Assembly: GCA_947476645.1 (NCBI GenBank)
Contig: CANJRM010000001.1
Location: forward strand, 1 to 64,000
Reading direction: 5' to 3'
From: Bacteroidota bacterium
Lineage (GTDB): Bacteria; Bacteroidota; Bacteroidia; Chitinophagales; LD1
DNA: 64,000 bases
Shown here: positions 21,371 through 31,186 of the stretch, one piece after another
How the letters are laid out: each line of letters begins with the position of its first letter
Numbering within the stretch: position 1 is the stretch's first letter
The notes under the pieces: model-generated
Databases searched by the model: none
What the model saw: the letters and a program-made list of their open reading frames with translations, nothing else
What the model was told of the DNA's origin: nothing
Position numbers and translations under genes: made by a program

Positions 21371-21416
21371 ATAAATAAAAAAGTCCGTTCAAAAATGAAC
21401 GGACTTGTATTTATTC
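21371..21416 (-). terminator. rho-independent terminator after rplJ
   Basis: aagtccgttca-aaaa-tgaacggactt stem followed by a T-run on the minus strand. Confidence 0.9.
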
Positions 21417-21441
21417 TGAATCCTAAATTCCGCATTCGGAA

Positions 21442-21966
21442 TTAGTTTGCTCTGTCTTCCAATGCTTTTACCAAGCCGGCAATTTTTTGAGCAGATGAAC
21501 CTTGTAATGCACTGATAACATTGCTGGCTGGTGATTGCAACAAGCCAATGATTTCGCCAATCAATTCCTTCTTGCTCTTCAACTTAGCCAACACGTCAAT
21601 TTGTGTATCGCCTACAAACACTGAAGCATCAATGTAAGCGCCTTTCAATACGGGTCTGTCGTTTGTCTTTCTAAACTCCTTCAACACCTTAGCCGGTGCT
21701 GCACCGTCAGCCGAAAACATAACGCCTGTTGGTCCGTTTAAAAGCGGATAAATTTCTTCGTAACCAACACCCACTTGCTCTAAAGCTTTGCGGATAAGGG
21801 TGTTCTTAGATACGCGGTACTCAATTCCTGAATTGAAACAAAGTCTGCGGAACTTATTGATTTTTTCTACTGATAAAGTAGATGAATCGGTAATGTAGAA
21901 GTATGAAGTATTGCTGAACTTTTCTTTCAGCGTTGCTATCTCTTGATTTTTTTGATTCTTTTCCAT
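21442..21966 (-). CDS. rplJ: 50S ribosomal protein L10
   Basis: LKEKFSNTSYFYITDSSTLSVEKINKFRRLCFNSGIEYRVSKNTLIRKAL. Confidence 0.96.
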   Translation of the reverse strand: MEKNQKNQEIATLKEKFSNTSYFYITDSSTLSVEKINKFRRLCFNSGIEYRVSKNTLIRKALEQVGVGYEEIYPLLNGPTGVMFSADGAAPAKVLKEFRKTNDRPVLKGAYIDASVFVGDTQIDVLAKLKSKKELIGEIIGLLQSPASNVISALQGSSAQKIAGLVKALEDRAN

Positions 21967-22010
21967 TTGCTGTTTTTTTTGATTCGTTATTTAAAGTCTA
22001 ACGTCTCTTA

Positions 22011-22712
22011 TTAAGATTGTAGTCCTCCTACCGATTTGTAATCAACGTTAATTCCCGGACTCATAGTAGAAGCCATGCTGATTCCCATAAAATAAATTCC
22101 TTTAGCAGTAGCCGGTTTCATTTTCGATAAAGTCTGAAGCAGGGCTTCTGCATTCTCATTGATTTGAGCCGCACTGAACGACACACGACCTACTGAAGTG
22201 TGAACGATTCCGAACTTGTCAACCTTAAATGCAATTTTACCTTTCTTTACTTCACCTACAGCTTTACCAACTTCCGGTGTTACCGTTCCTGACTTTGGAT
22301 TCGGCATTAAGTTACGAGGTCCTAAAACCTTACCTATTTTCGCAATCTTTGCCATTACGTTTGGTGATGCTATAACTACATCAAATTCCATCCAGCCCGC
22401 TTCAATTTTTTGAACGAACTCATCAAGACCTACAAAATCAGCACCTGCTTTTTTTGCTTCTTCTTCTTTATCTGGAGTAGTGAGAACCAAAACGCGTTTG
22501 GTTTTTCCCGTTCCGTGTGGAAGGGCGGTTGTACCGCGAATAGCCTGGTCGGCTTTCTTAGGGTCAACACCTAATTGAATGTGCAAGTCAACAGATGCAT
22601 CGAACTTGCAGGTAGTTACTTCCTTTACAATTTTGGAAGCATCGGCTAATGAATAGAGCTTGTTAGCATCTACTTTGCCAGCCACGGCTTTTCTTTTCTT
22701 TGATAATTTCAT
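22011..22712 (-). CDS. rplA: 50S ribosomal protein L1
   Basis: [53 protein letters not shown]. Confidence 0.98.
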   Translation of the reverse strand: MKLSKKRKAVAGKVDANKLYSLADASKIVKEVTTCKFDASVDLHIQLGVDPKKADQAIRGTTALPHGTGKTKRVLVLTTPDKEEEAKKAGADFVGLDEFVQKIEAGWMEFDVVIASPNVMAKIAKIGKVLGPRNLMPNPKSGTVTPEVGKAVGEVKKGKIAFKVDKFGIVHTSVGRVSFSAAQINENAEALLQTLSKMKPATAKGIYFMGISMASTMSPGINVDYKSVGGLQS

Positions 22713-22829
22713 TGGTTTAGTTTTTTGAGGTCAGGCGGAGCAATGAACTCCTCCCTCGTTAGTAAATATGAATGATGAATTCAGATTTCGGAATTTAATT
22801 CCGCACTCCGCATTCGTAATTCCGAATTC

Positions 22830-23258
22830 TTAGTATCCTTCTACATTAAATCCTGCGCTCTTTGCAGAACCTGCCACCATGCTCATAGCCGATTCAATAG
22901 TGAAACAGTTTAAGTCAGGCATTTTTTCTTCAGCTATCTTTCTGATAATGTCTTTGCTTACCACGCCTATTTTTTTACGGTTTGGCTCAGCAGAACCCAA
23001 TTGCTTCTTCGTCAATTCCATCAACATAGCATGAGCCGGTGGAGTTTTAATTACGAAGTCGAAACTTTTATCTGTATAGACGGTGATAATACACGGAAGA
23101 ATTTTTCCCTGTTTGTCCTGTGTTTGCGCGTTGAAGCGTTTGCAGAACTCCATAATGTTCACACCCTTTGAACCTAGAGCCGGTCCAATTGGAGGAGCTG
23201 GGTTTGCTTGTCCGCCCTTAACCTGTAACTTGATGAATGTTTGAATTTCCTTTGCCAT
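22830..23258 (-). CDS. rplK: 50S ribosomal protein L11
   Basis: [38 protein letters not shown]. Confidence 0.98.
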   Translation of the reverse strand: MAKEIQTFIKLQVKGGQANPAPPIGPALGSKGVNIMEFCKRFNAQTQDKQGKILPCIITVYTDKSFDFVIKTPPAHAMLMELTKKQLGSAEPNRKKIGVVSKDIIRKIAEEKMPDLNCFTIESAMSMVAGSAKSAGFNVEGY

Positions 23259-23314
23259 TGTATTGCGTTTTGTATTCTGTATTTCTAATTACTAAATCCT
23301 ATTCCGTTTTGTAT

Positions 23315-23848
23315 TTAAGCTATCTTCTCTACCTGCATAAAACTCACTTCCACAGGAGTTTTGCGTCCGAAAATTTTCACCACCACTTTCAATTTCTTCT
23401 TGTCGTTGTTTATCTCTTCAATAGTTCCTATAAAATCGTTGAATGGCCCATCTACAATTTTCACATCTTCATTCATAATAAATGGTTCAGCAATTGTTTC
23501 TCCTGCTTCAAGCATTTCGTCTGCCTTACCAAGAAGTTTGAAAACCTCTGCATGAGAAAGTGTTCCTAAAAATCCAAGCACACCGTGCACCTGACGAACA
23601 TGCGACCACATTTCCTGACTCATTTTTTTGTCTTCCACTTCCATGTAAACATAGCCGGGGAACAAAGTTTTTTCTTTAATGGTCTTCTTTCCTGCCTTAA
23701 TCGTATAAATCTTCTCGGTAGGTACCAGAATATTCAAAACGATTTTATCCCACTTTGAACGGTTTACTTCGAGTAAAACGTGCTCGCGTATCTTGCGTTC
23801 CTGTCCGCTTATTACGCGGACTACATACCACTTTTTATCATCTGCCAT
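23315..23848 (-). CDS. nusG: transcription termination/antitermination protein NusG
   Basis: KWYVVRVISGQERKIREHV; LFPGYVYMEVE; GPFNDFIGTIEEINNDKKKLKVVVKIFGRKTPVEV. Confidence 0.97.
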   Translation of the reverse strand: MADDKKWYVVRVISGQERKIREHVLLEVNRSKWDKIVLNILVPTEKIYTIKAGKKTIKEKTLFPGYVYMEVEDKKMSQEMWSHVRQVHGVLGFLGTLSHAEVFKLLGKADEMLEAGETIAEPFIMNEDVKIVDGPFNDFIGTIEEINNDKKKLKVVVKIFGRKTPVEVSFMQVEKIA

Positions 23849-23850
23849 GA

Positions 23851-24048
23851 TTACCCGATAATGATTTTGTAAAGTTCCTGAATACCGTATTTAAATACCA
23901 CATCAATAAACAAAACAATCAACGAAATAATAATAGCAGTAATAAGCACTATCACCGAACTATCCTGCAACTCAGCCCATGTAGGCCAGGTCACTTTGTG
24001 AACCAACTCATCGTAAGCTTCCTGAAAATATAAAGTGATTTTATCCAT
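23851..24048 (-). CDS. secE: preprotein translocase subunit SecE
   Basis: YDELVHKVTWPTWAELQDSSVIVLITAIIISLIVLFIDVVFKYGIQ. Confidence 0.95.
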   Translation of the reverse strand: MDKITLYFQEAYDELVHKVTWPTWAELQDSSVIVLITAIIISLIVLFIDVVFKYGIQELYKIIIG

Positions 24049-24103
24049 TGCTTTTTGTGTTTCTGTCTTCTGTTACTTCTTACTATTTACCACTCACTAT
24101 TTG

Positions 24104-24174
24104 CAGGGGCAGCCAGATTCGAACTGACATCAAGGGTTTTGGAGACCCGTATGCTACCATTGCACTATGCCCCT
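24104..24174 (-). tRNA. tRNA-Trp (anticodon CCA)
   Basis: Reverse strand AGGGGCATAGTGCAATGGTAGCATACGGGTCTCCAAAACCCTTGATGTCAGTTCGAATCTGGCTGCCCCTG; paired AGGGGCA/TGCCCCT acceptor, TTCGAATC loop, CTCCAAA anticodon loop. Confidence 0.95.
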
Positions 24175-24346
24175 AATTCTCTTTGCCGGAACGCTCTCCA
24201 AACCTTCGTTTACTCCAAATCTTTATCAGCCCTTCGGTAAAAAGGGACGCAAATATAACCACCGAACCGAATTTTCAAAAGATTTGGAAAGAATAGTGTT
24301 TCGGCCAATATTTGCGTAGCCCGCATTTGGCGCTTATCCAAATGCA

Positions 24347-24673
24347 TCATTTCAGCGAAACCAGCACCACCCCGCCAATAATTACCGCTATGCCTACCAT
24401 TTGCCTTGTGGTAAATGCTTCGCCAAAAATAAAGTAAGCCGAAAGCGACAAGCCAACAATGGTCAACGAAAAGAAAATAGCGCTCGCCACCTGCATCTGA
24501 ATGGTTTTAAGTGCCTCGGTAAACAATACCGAATTGATTAAACCGAAAACCAAACCCAACGCCAGATAGCCCCACTTTTTTGCAGGAATGGCATCGTTCA
24601 AAGCAGAGTATTTGAAACTGATATTCGTAAGTACATTAAAAATAATAGAACCGTAGAGAAGGATTTCTTTCAT
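24347..24673 (-). CDS. EamA/SMR-like small membrane transporter
   Basis: Four hydrophobic segments; FTEALKTIQMQVASAIFFSLTIVGLSLSAYFIFGEAFTTRQMVGIAVIIGGVVLVS. Confidence 0.75.
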   Translation of the reverse strand: MKEILLYGSIIFNVLTNISFKYSALNDAIPAKKWGYLALGLVFGLINSVLFTEALKTIQMQVASAIFFSLTIVGLSLSAYFIFGEAFTTRQMVGIAVIIGGVVLVSLK

Positions 24674-24709
24674 AATTTAAAGTTGGATTAATAAATGAAT
24701 ATAGAAACC

Positions 24710-26380
24710 TTACCAAAACATTGCATACAACGCCACCAACAATCCTGCAATAATCAACGAGCCAACGAGGAATGAATTGGAAACCTTGAACAGGGAACTG
24801 TCCACTTCCAACGCGTGTGCTTTTTTGCCATCGGCATTTTCGAACATGCTGATGATGAACATGCCGATAATGCAAAGCGCAAACACAATTCCCATTCTAT
24901 CCAAAAAAGGAATTTCAAAAACACCTTTTGCATTAGCACTTGAAAAACCAATTGAAGCAAGCGAAGATAAATCCATCGTGCCTGGCAAAAACTTCAAAAG
25001 CACCGAAAAAAGAAATCCTCCGATAGTTGCAAAGAGCGCGGCATTGCTTGTTGTCTTCTTCCAAAAGAAACCCATAATAAACATGGCGAAGATACCCGGT
25101 GAAACAAAGCCAGTATATTCTTGGATGTAATTCAATCCGCCCTTGTCGATGCCTAAATGCGGAGCAATGAAAACTGCAATGAGCATAGCGGCAACCACAA
25201 CTATTTTCCCAACCTGCACTTGTTTGTTCTCATCGGCATTTTTGTTCAACACTTTCTTGTAAATATCAAGAGTGAAGATGGTAGCGATAGAGTTTGTTTT
25301 ACCCGCCAACGATGCCACAATAGCGGCAGTAAGCGCGGCAAAGCTCAATCCTTTTAAACCCGCAGGAAGAAGATTCAATAAAACAGGATATGCTCTATCA
25401 CCTGCAATCACTCCATCGGCATTCAGCAATTCGGTTTGAAAACTTCCCTGCTGATACAGCACAAATGCAGCGATACCCGGCAGCACTACAATCACCGGCA
25501 TCAATAATTTCAAAAACGCGGCAAACAAAATTCCGTTACGCGCAGTCGGCAAATCAGCACCGAGAGCACGTTGCGTAATGTATTGATTGCATCCCCAGTA
25601 ACTGAAGTTGGCAATCCACATACCACCGAGCAAAACAGTCAAGCCCGGCAAATCCAAATAACTTGGATTATCACGTTGCAAAATCATGTGAAAGTGGTCG
25701 CCTGCATGTTGTGTCATTAAATGAAAACCGTTCAGCACACCGGTAGTTCCGAATTTTTCTGCAACGAGATTAAGCGCGAGATATGTTGTAACCAATCCGC
25801 CCAACACCAAAAAGAAAACCTGAATCACATCGGTAAAACCAATCACTTTCATTCCACCAAGCGTTATGAAAATGGCAAACACAGCTAAGCAATACATACA
25901 GAGCGATAAACTCAAACCCGAAATACTACTGATAGCCAATGCACCGAGAAATAAAATGGAAGTGAGATTCACCACTACATAAAGCAACAACCAAAACACA
26001 GCCATTATCATAGCCACTGTGCCGTTATAGCGCGTGCTTAAGAACTGCGGCATGGTGTAAATTTTATTTTTCAAATACACCGGCATAAAGAAGACTGCAA
26101 CGATAATCAGCGTTGCCGCTGCCATCCATTCATAACTCGCAACGGCTAAACCCAATTTGAAACCTGCACCACTCATGCCTATGAATTGCTCGGCAGAAAT
26201 GTTTGATGCAATCAATGATGCACCGATAGCCCACCAGGTCAATGCCCCTTCAGCCAAAAAATAATCTTTGGAATCTGCATTCGCTTTTTTCTTGCGCTGG
26301 TAAATCCAAAAGCCGTATCCGGCAACAATTAAAAAATAGAATAGAAAAACAATGTAGTCGAGGGTGGCGAGTTGATGCAT
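24710..26380 (-). CDS. sodium:solute symporter (SSS family)
   Basis: DYFLAEGALTWWAIGASLIASNISAEQFIGMSGAGFKLGLAVASYEW. Confidence 0.93.
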   Translation of the reverse strand: MHQLATLDYIVFLFYFLIVAGYGFWIYQRKKKANADSKDYFLAEGALTWWAIGASLIASNISAEQFIGMSGAGFKLGLAVASYEWMAAATLIIVAVFFMPVYLKNKIYTMPQFLSTRYNGTVAMIMAVFWLLLYVVVNLTSILFLGALAISSISGLSLSLCMYCLAVFAIFITLGGMKVIGFTDVIQVFFLVLGGLVTTYLALNLVAEKFGTTGVLNGFHLMTQHAGDHFHMILQRDNPSYLDLPGLTVLLGGMWIANFSYWGCNQYITQRALGADLPTARNGILFAAFLKLLMPVIVVLPGIAAFVLYQQGSFQTELLNADGVIAGDRAYPVLLNLLPAGLKGLSFAALTAAIVASLAGKTNSIATIFTLDIYKKVLNKNADENKQVQVGKIVVVAAMLIAVFIAPHLGIDKGGLNYIQEYTGFVSPGIFAMFIMGFFWKKTTSNAALFATIGGFLFSVLLKFLPGTMDLSSLASIGFSSANAKGVFEIPFLDRMGIVFALCIIGMFIISMFENADGKKAHALEVDSSLFKVSNSFLVGSLIIAGLLVALYAMFW

Positions 26381-26437
26381 GTGTGGTGGTTTACATCAAA
26401 CCTACATGAATCGTTTAAAAAACAAAATTTAAGTTCC

Positions 26438-27220
26438 TTACGGAATAATCACCGTTTTGCTTTTTATGGAATGTGCACTGAAATATCCCATCGCGGCAGG
26501 GGTGTAAACCGGGTCAGGATTTGCAGGAGCAGCTGGTGCTCCAAAATTGTTTTGATTCTGGTCGAACTGGTCGAAGAAAGTATAAACCTGTTGGCTGATG
26601 CTCCAAAGTTCAGCTTCTAATGTGTCACCGGAAGCTAAATCCTTATGCGGAATATTAAACTCACGAATTTTGCCATCCCAAAGACGGTCGCTATGTTGGC
26701 CGTGATAACCATCGCGCACAGAAAATACCTGATAATAATTGGGCACTCCTGATGGGTCTCGAATTTGCATTTTGGTAGTGGTTTTCAGTTCGCCTTGAAA
26801 ATTTGTTTCGGTAGAAATAAGAATGCTGTCAATATCTACAGGAGGATTCATTTTGCAAAGCGAAACATAAGTAGTGCCTTCAACGGTTGCACTCAACTTA
26901 TACGTTCTGCCAACCGTGCCTTGTATAAAATTGGTTTGATACAAACCGGTAATAAAACCAGGCGCTAGAGTATCTATATTGCCCGCATCATCACTAATAA
27001 CTACCAGTGCGCCACCTATGCCGATAAAATCATTGTTCTCGGTGTAGAGTCGCGACTTGGTAATGGCTACATAATAAGGACCGGGCTTATCGTTCACTCG
27101 TCCTTCAATAGTTACTTGCGGCTCAGAGTTCTTCAGCTTCAAATCAATTTTTTCGGTGCAAGCCGAATTGACAATAACAGCACCTAATGCGATGGCGATT
27201 GTTCTCAAAATGTTTCTCAT
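26438..27220 (-). CDS. DUF4249-like lipoprotein
   Basis: VNSACTEKIDLKLKNSEPQVTIEGRVNDKPGPYYVAITKS; partner of downstream TonB receptor. Confidence 0.85.
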   Translation of the reverse strand: MRNILRTIAIALGAVIVNSACTEKIDLKLKNSEPQVTIEGRVNDKPGPYYVAITKSRLYTENNDFIGIGGALVVISDDAGNIDTLAPGFITGLYQTNFIQGTVGRTYKLSATVEGTTYVSLCKMNPPVDIDSILISTETNFQGELKTTTKMQIRDPSGVPNYYQVFSVRDGYHGQHSDRLWDGKIREFNIPHKDLASGDTLEAELWSISQQVYTFFDQFDQNQNNFGAPAAPANPDPVYTPAAMGYFSAHSIKSKTVIIP

Positions 27221-27222
27221 GA

Positions 27223-29565
27223 TTATTTCTGCTTTTTCTTTAGTGGTGCAAAACTGAATTTGAAATTGTAGGTGATAGAAGGAACAATGCGGAAGAGATA
27301 AGTCTTTTCAGCATAGCTTGTTCCCGTATTGTAATCGGTTTTAAAATCAATACTGTAAGCGTTCTTGCGCGCATACAAATTGTAAACGCTGATGTTCAAA
27401 TCATGTTCCCATGTTTTGCGTTTCTTCAAAACAAAAGTTGCTCCTATATCCAAACGGTGATAAGCCGGAAAGCGGTCTTGATTTCTATCGCCATACAGCG
27501 GAACTATTTCTCCGTTCAACACATATTTACCAATGGGAAACGTAGCGGCAAGTCCTGTATAATAAACCCAGGTAGCAGAAATATTTATGCGCGGAGTAAT
27601 GTCATACATCAGCACAATACTCAAATCGTGTGTACGGTCATAGCGTGATGCAAACCATGTTCCGCGATTCACAGTAGGAAACTTTCTTTCGCTACGCGAG
27701 AAAGTATAACTCACCCAACCCGTAAATTTTCCTTCTTTCTTTTTGAAGAAAAATTCAGCACCATACGCTCTACCTACTCCATACAGCAATTCAGTTTCCA
27801 CTGCTTCATTTGCACGAAGCGTAGCTCCGTTTTTATAATCAATTTGATTTTGCATCCACTTGTAATATCCTTCTACCGAAAGCTCGAACATATCTTTATG
27901 AAAGTTGACAAAGTAACCCGCGCTCACCTGATCAGAAATTTCAGGCTTCGTGTTGTTACTTGTCATTATCCAACGGTCAGTAGGAGCAGAAGTGGTAGTG
28001 GTAGAAAGCTGATGTAGATTTTGCACGTTGCGCGAGTAAGCCGCTTTAAAACTCATGCTCGGAATAAAATTATAGCTGATAGAAACGCGCGGCTCGGGAT
28101 TAAAATACGTTTTACCAAACTGCCCTAACTTTAAATTGAACGTGTCAATCGCATCTTCATTCGGAAACTTGAAATATTTGGAAGGCCCCACCTGACTGAA
28201 AACAGAAAGACGAATGCCATAATTGATATTCACTTTGTTCCAAAGTGAAATTTCGTGTTGCGCATATACCGAACTTTCCCATCCATAATTTTTAGTGAGT
28301 ATAATATTTCCTATGCGAGCAGTATCGCTCGATATAACCTGACCGGGAACAATCGTATGAAACGTGGTGAGGAAACCAAACTTCAATTTGTTTTTTGAAT
28401 TGAGGTAGTAATCCAAATCTTCCTTCAAACTAAAATCGCGAATCTGCGATTTCACATCAATGCTCGCTACGTTTATACCAATGGTATAATTGAATTCATT
28501 GTAGATAAAGGAAGTGTTCGAAAAAAGTTTGTCGCTAAAAATGTGATTCCAGCGAAGAGTAGCCGTAGCGTTTCCATACACAATAGTGAACCGGTCCTGC
28601 AAACCAAATTTATCCTGACCGAAATAACCCGAAAGAAAAATTCTATCGCGCTTACCAATTCGATAATTTGCTTTGGCGTTGATGTCATAGAAATAGAGAA
28701 TACTCTTTTTAAGATTCTCCTTCTTCGACAACTTCAAAAACAAATCGGCATACGTTCTTCTTCCGGTTACGATAAACGAACCTTTGTCTTTTACAATTGG
28801 TCCTTCAATATTCAAGCGCGAAGAAATTAAACCTATGCCACCGCCAATCACATATTCTTTGCTGTTGCCTTCTTTCATTTTCAAATCTAACACACTCGCT
28901 AAGCGTCCACCGTATTCCGCAGGCATATTGCCTTTGTAAAGCGTAGCATCTTTAATGGCATCATTATTAAACACCGAAAAAAAACCGAGCAAATGCGCAG
29001 GACTATAAACAGTTGCTTCATCAAGCAAAATCAAGTTTTGGTCGTTGCTCCCACCACGCACATAATAACCTGCATTGCCTTCACTTGCCGGCTGAACACC
29101 AGGCAAAAGCTGAATCGTTTTCAGAATATCTTTTTCGCCAAACAGTACAGGAATTTTTTCAAGCTGTTTTATATCCAACTTAATAGCACTCACTTGTGAG
29201 GTGGTAATATTTTCGTTGCTCTTAGTGGCTTTTACTTCTACTTCTTTCAATGTTTTTGATGCAGGCGAAAGCGAAACATTGATGCTTTGACTTTTCATCG
29301 AATCAAGCGTTACGCTATAATCTTCATAGCCAACGTAACGAACAGCAATTTCCTTTTTTGAAGCGGGAATAGTGAGTGAATAAAAACCGTAAGCATTCGT
29401 AACCGCACCAATGCCGGTGGTATCTTTCAAAAAAATCGTTGCCCCAATTAGCTCCTCTCCTGTTTTACCATCTTTAATGGTGCCACTGATGGTAAATTTT
29501 GTTTGAGAAAAAAGCGAAACAGAAAACAAAAAACTCAAGACAATCAATAGAACATTTTTTCTCAT
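27223..29565 (-). CDS. TonB-dependent receptor with carboxypeptidase-regulatory-like N-terminal domain
   Basis: FTISGTIKDGKTGEELIGATIFLKDT; LLPGVQPASEGNAGYYVRGGSNDQNLILLDEATVYSP. Confidence 0.93.
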   Translation of the reverse strand: MRKNVLLIVLSFLFSVSLFSQTKFTISGTIKDGKTGEELIGATIFLKDTTGIGAVTNAYGFYSLTIPASKKEIAVRYVGYEDYSVTLDSMKSQSINVSLSPASKTLKEVEVKATKSNENITTSQVSAIKLDIKQLEKIPVLFGEKDILKTIQLLPGVQPASEGNAGYYVRGGSNDQNLILLDEATVYSPAHLLGFFSVFNNDAIKDATLYKGNMPAEYGGRLASVLDLKMKEGNSKEYVIGGGIGLISSRLNIEGPIVKDKGSFIVTGRRTYADLFLKLSKKENLKKSILYFYDINAKANYRIGKRDRIFLSGYFGQDKFGLQDRFTIVYGNATATLRWNHIFSDKLFSNTSFIYNEFNYTIGINVASIDVKSQIRDFSLKEDLDYYLNSKNKLKFGFLTTFHTIVPGQVISSDTARIGNIILTKNYGWESSVYAQHEISLWNKVNINYGIRLSVFSQVGPSKYFKFPNEDAIDTFNLKLGQFGKTYFNPEPRVSISYNFIPSMSFKAAYSRNVQNLHQLSTTTTSAPTDRWIMTSNNTKPEISDQVSAGYFVNFHKDMFELSVEGYYKWMQNQIDYKNGATLRANEAVETELLYGVGRAYGAEFFFKKKEGKFTGWVSYTFSRSERKFPTVNRGTWFASRYDRTHDLSIVLMYDITPRINISATWVYYTGLAATFPIGKYVLNGEIVPLYGDRNQDRFPAYHRLDIGATFVLKKRKTWEHDLNISVYNLYARKNAYSIDFKTDYNTGTSYAEKTYLFRIVPSITYNFKFSFAPLKKKQK

Positions 29566-29694
29566 TCTGAATTTCAATTTAGGGCGCAAATGAAGAAACA
29601 TATACTTACTTATGGTCTGTTTTTATTCAGAACGTAGGAAACAACAAATGAAACGTTTATTTTGTTCGATATTTTACTGAAACATAAAATCCAC

Positions 29695-31176
29695 ATGAAA
29701 TACTTTTCTTTCCTAACAGCAGTTCTGCTTTCCCTGCAAATTCAGTCGCAAAACATTTCACCCCTTTACGAAGGCGTTCCCGTTTTTCACGGAGCAAAAA
29801 TTACAGGCAACTTTCCCAACACAGAATTTCTTTTTACCGTTCCGGCAACAGGCGAACGTCCAATTTCGTTCTCCGCGGAAAATCTCCCGAAAGGATTAAG
29901 CATTGATGCAAGCACCGGAATTGTTCGCGGCACTGTAAAAGAGAAAGGCTCTTACACCGTGAAAATTTTGGCAACCAACACGAAAGGAAGAGCAGGCGAG
30001 AATCTAAAAATTGAGATTGGCGACAAACTTTGTCTCACTCCTCCAATGGGCTGGAACAGCTGGAATGTTTTCACCAACACGCTCGATGAAAAATTGGTGA
30101 TGGAAACTGCCGATGCCATGGTAAGTACCGGCATGCGCGACCTCGGCTATCAATACATTAATATGGATGACTACTGGCACGCAGTTTCGCGCGATGATGA
30201 TGGAAAGCCGGTAGCGAATGCTGAAAAATTTCCGCACGGAATTAAATGGCTTTCCGATTATGTTCACTCCAAAGGATTGAAACTCGGTATCTATTCCGAT
30301 GCCGGTGATAAAACCTGTGGCAAATGTTTTGGTGGTTTTCAGCATGAAGAAATTGATGCCAAGGTGTATGCAGAATGGGGAGTGGATTTGCTGAAATACG
30401 ATTTCTGTTTTGCTCCGCTTAAGAAGAGCGAAGCTATTGCGCGTTACACAACTATGGGAAAGGCACTTAAAAATTCCGGCCGCTCTATAGTTTATAGTAT
30501 TTGCAATTGGGGTGTTTTTGCTCCATGGAAATGGGGCGAACAGGTAGGCGGAAATTACTGGCGCACTACACCCGATATTATGGACACATGGAAACGAACT
30601 CCGTTTTGGACGGGAAGCTTTTCAAGTATTCTGAAGCGGGAAACGAACCTTGATAAATATGCCGGTCCAGGTCATTGGAACGACCCCGACATGATGATTG
30701 TAGGCAATTATGGAAAAGGAAAAGCGACCGGTGGCGGTGGTCAATACAAAGGTTTGAGCGACCTGGAATATCAAACACACATGAGTTTGTGGTGTATGCT
30801 CAATGCGCCTCTGCTTTCGAGTTGCGATTTGCGTAGTATGAACGAGCCGACAAAAAATATTTTGCTTAATCCTGAAATTCTTGCCATTAATCAGGATGAA
30901 AAAGGCGAGCAGGCAAAATTGATTCAAACCAAAAACGGAGTGCAGGTTTATATGAAGCATCTTGCAGATAGTTCTTTGGCAGTAGCTTTATTCAATACAA
31001 ATAAGTCGGATACAAAATTTGATTTCAAAGCAGAAGGTGAATTCAAAGGCACATGGAACGCCCGCGATGTATGGCAACACAAAGATGGGGGTGTTCTTAA
31101 AGATAAATTAACCTTCAAGTTAAAGACGCATGAAACACTTGTGCTTAGGTTAGCGCCTTATTATTTTTCGTTTTAA
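29695..31176 (+). CDS. alpha-galactosidase-like GH27 glycoside hydrolase with putative Ig N-terminal domain
   Basis: LTPPMGWNSWNVF; YINMDDYW; LKYDFCF; GHWNDPDMMIVGNYG. Confidence 0.92.
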   Translation: MKYFSFLTAVLLSLQIQSQNISPLYEGVPVFHGAKITGNFPNTEFLFTVPATGERPISFSAENLPKGLSIDASTGIVRGTVKEKGSYTVKILATNTKGRAGENLKIEIGDKLCLTPPMGWNSWNVFTNTLDEKLVMETADAMVSTGMRDLGYQYINMDDYWHAVSRDDDGKPVANAEKFPHGIKWLSDYVHSKGLKLGIYSDAGDKTCGKCFGGFQHEEIDAKVYAEWGVDLLKYDFCFAPLKKSEAIARYTTMGKALKNSGRSIVYSICNWGVFAPWKWGEQVGGNYWRTTPDIMDTWKRTPFWTGSFSSILKRETNLDKYAGPGHWNDPDMMIVGNYGKGKATGGGGQYKGLSDLEYQTHMSLWCMLNAPLLSSCDLRSMNEPTKNILLNPEILAINQDEKGEQAKLIQTKNGVQVYMKHLADSSLAVALFNTNKSDTKFDFKAEGEFKGTWNARDVWQHKDGGVLKDKLTFKLKTHETLVLRLAPYYFSF

Positions 31177-31186
31177 AAATTTCATC

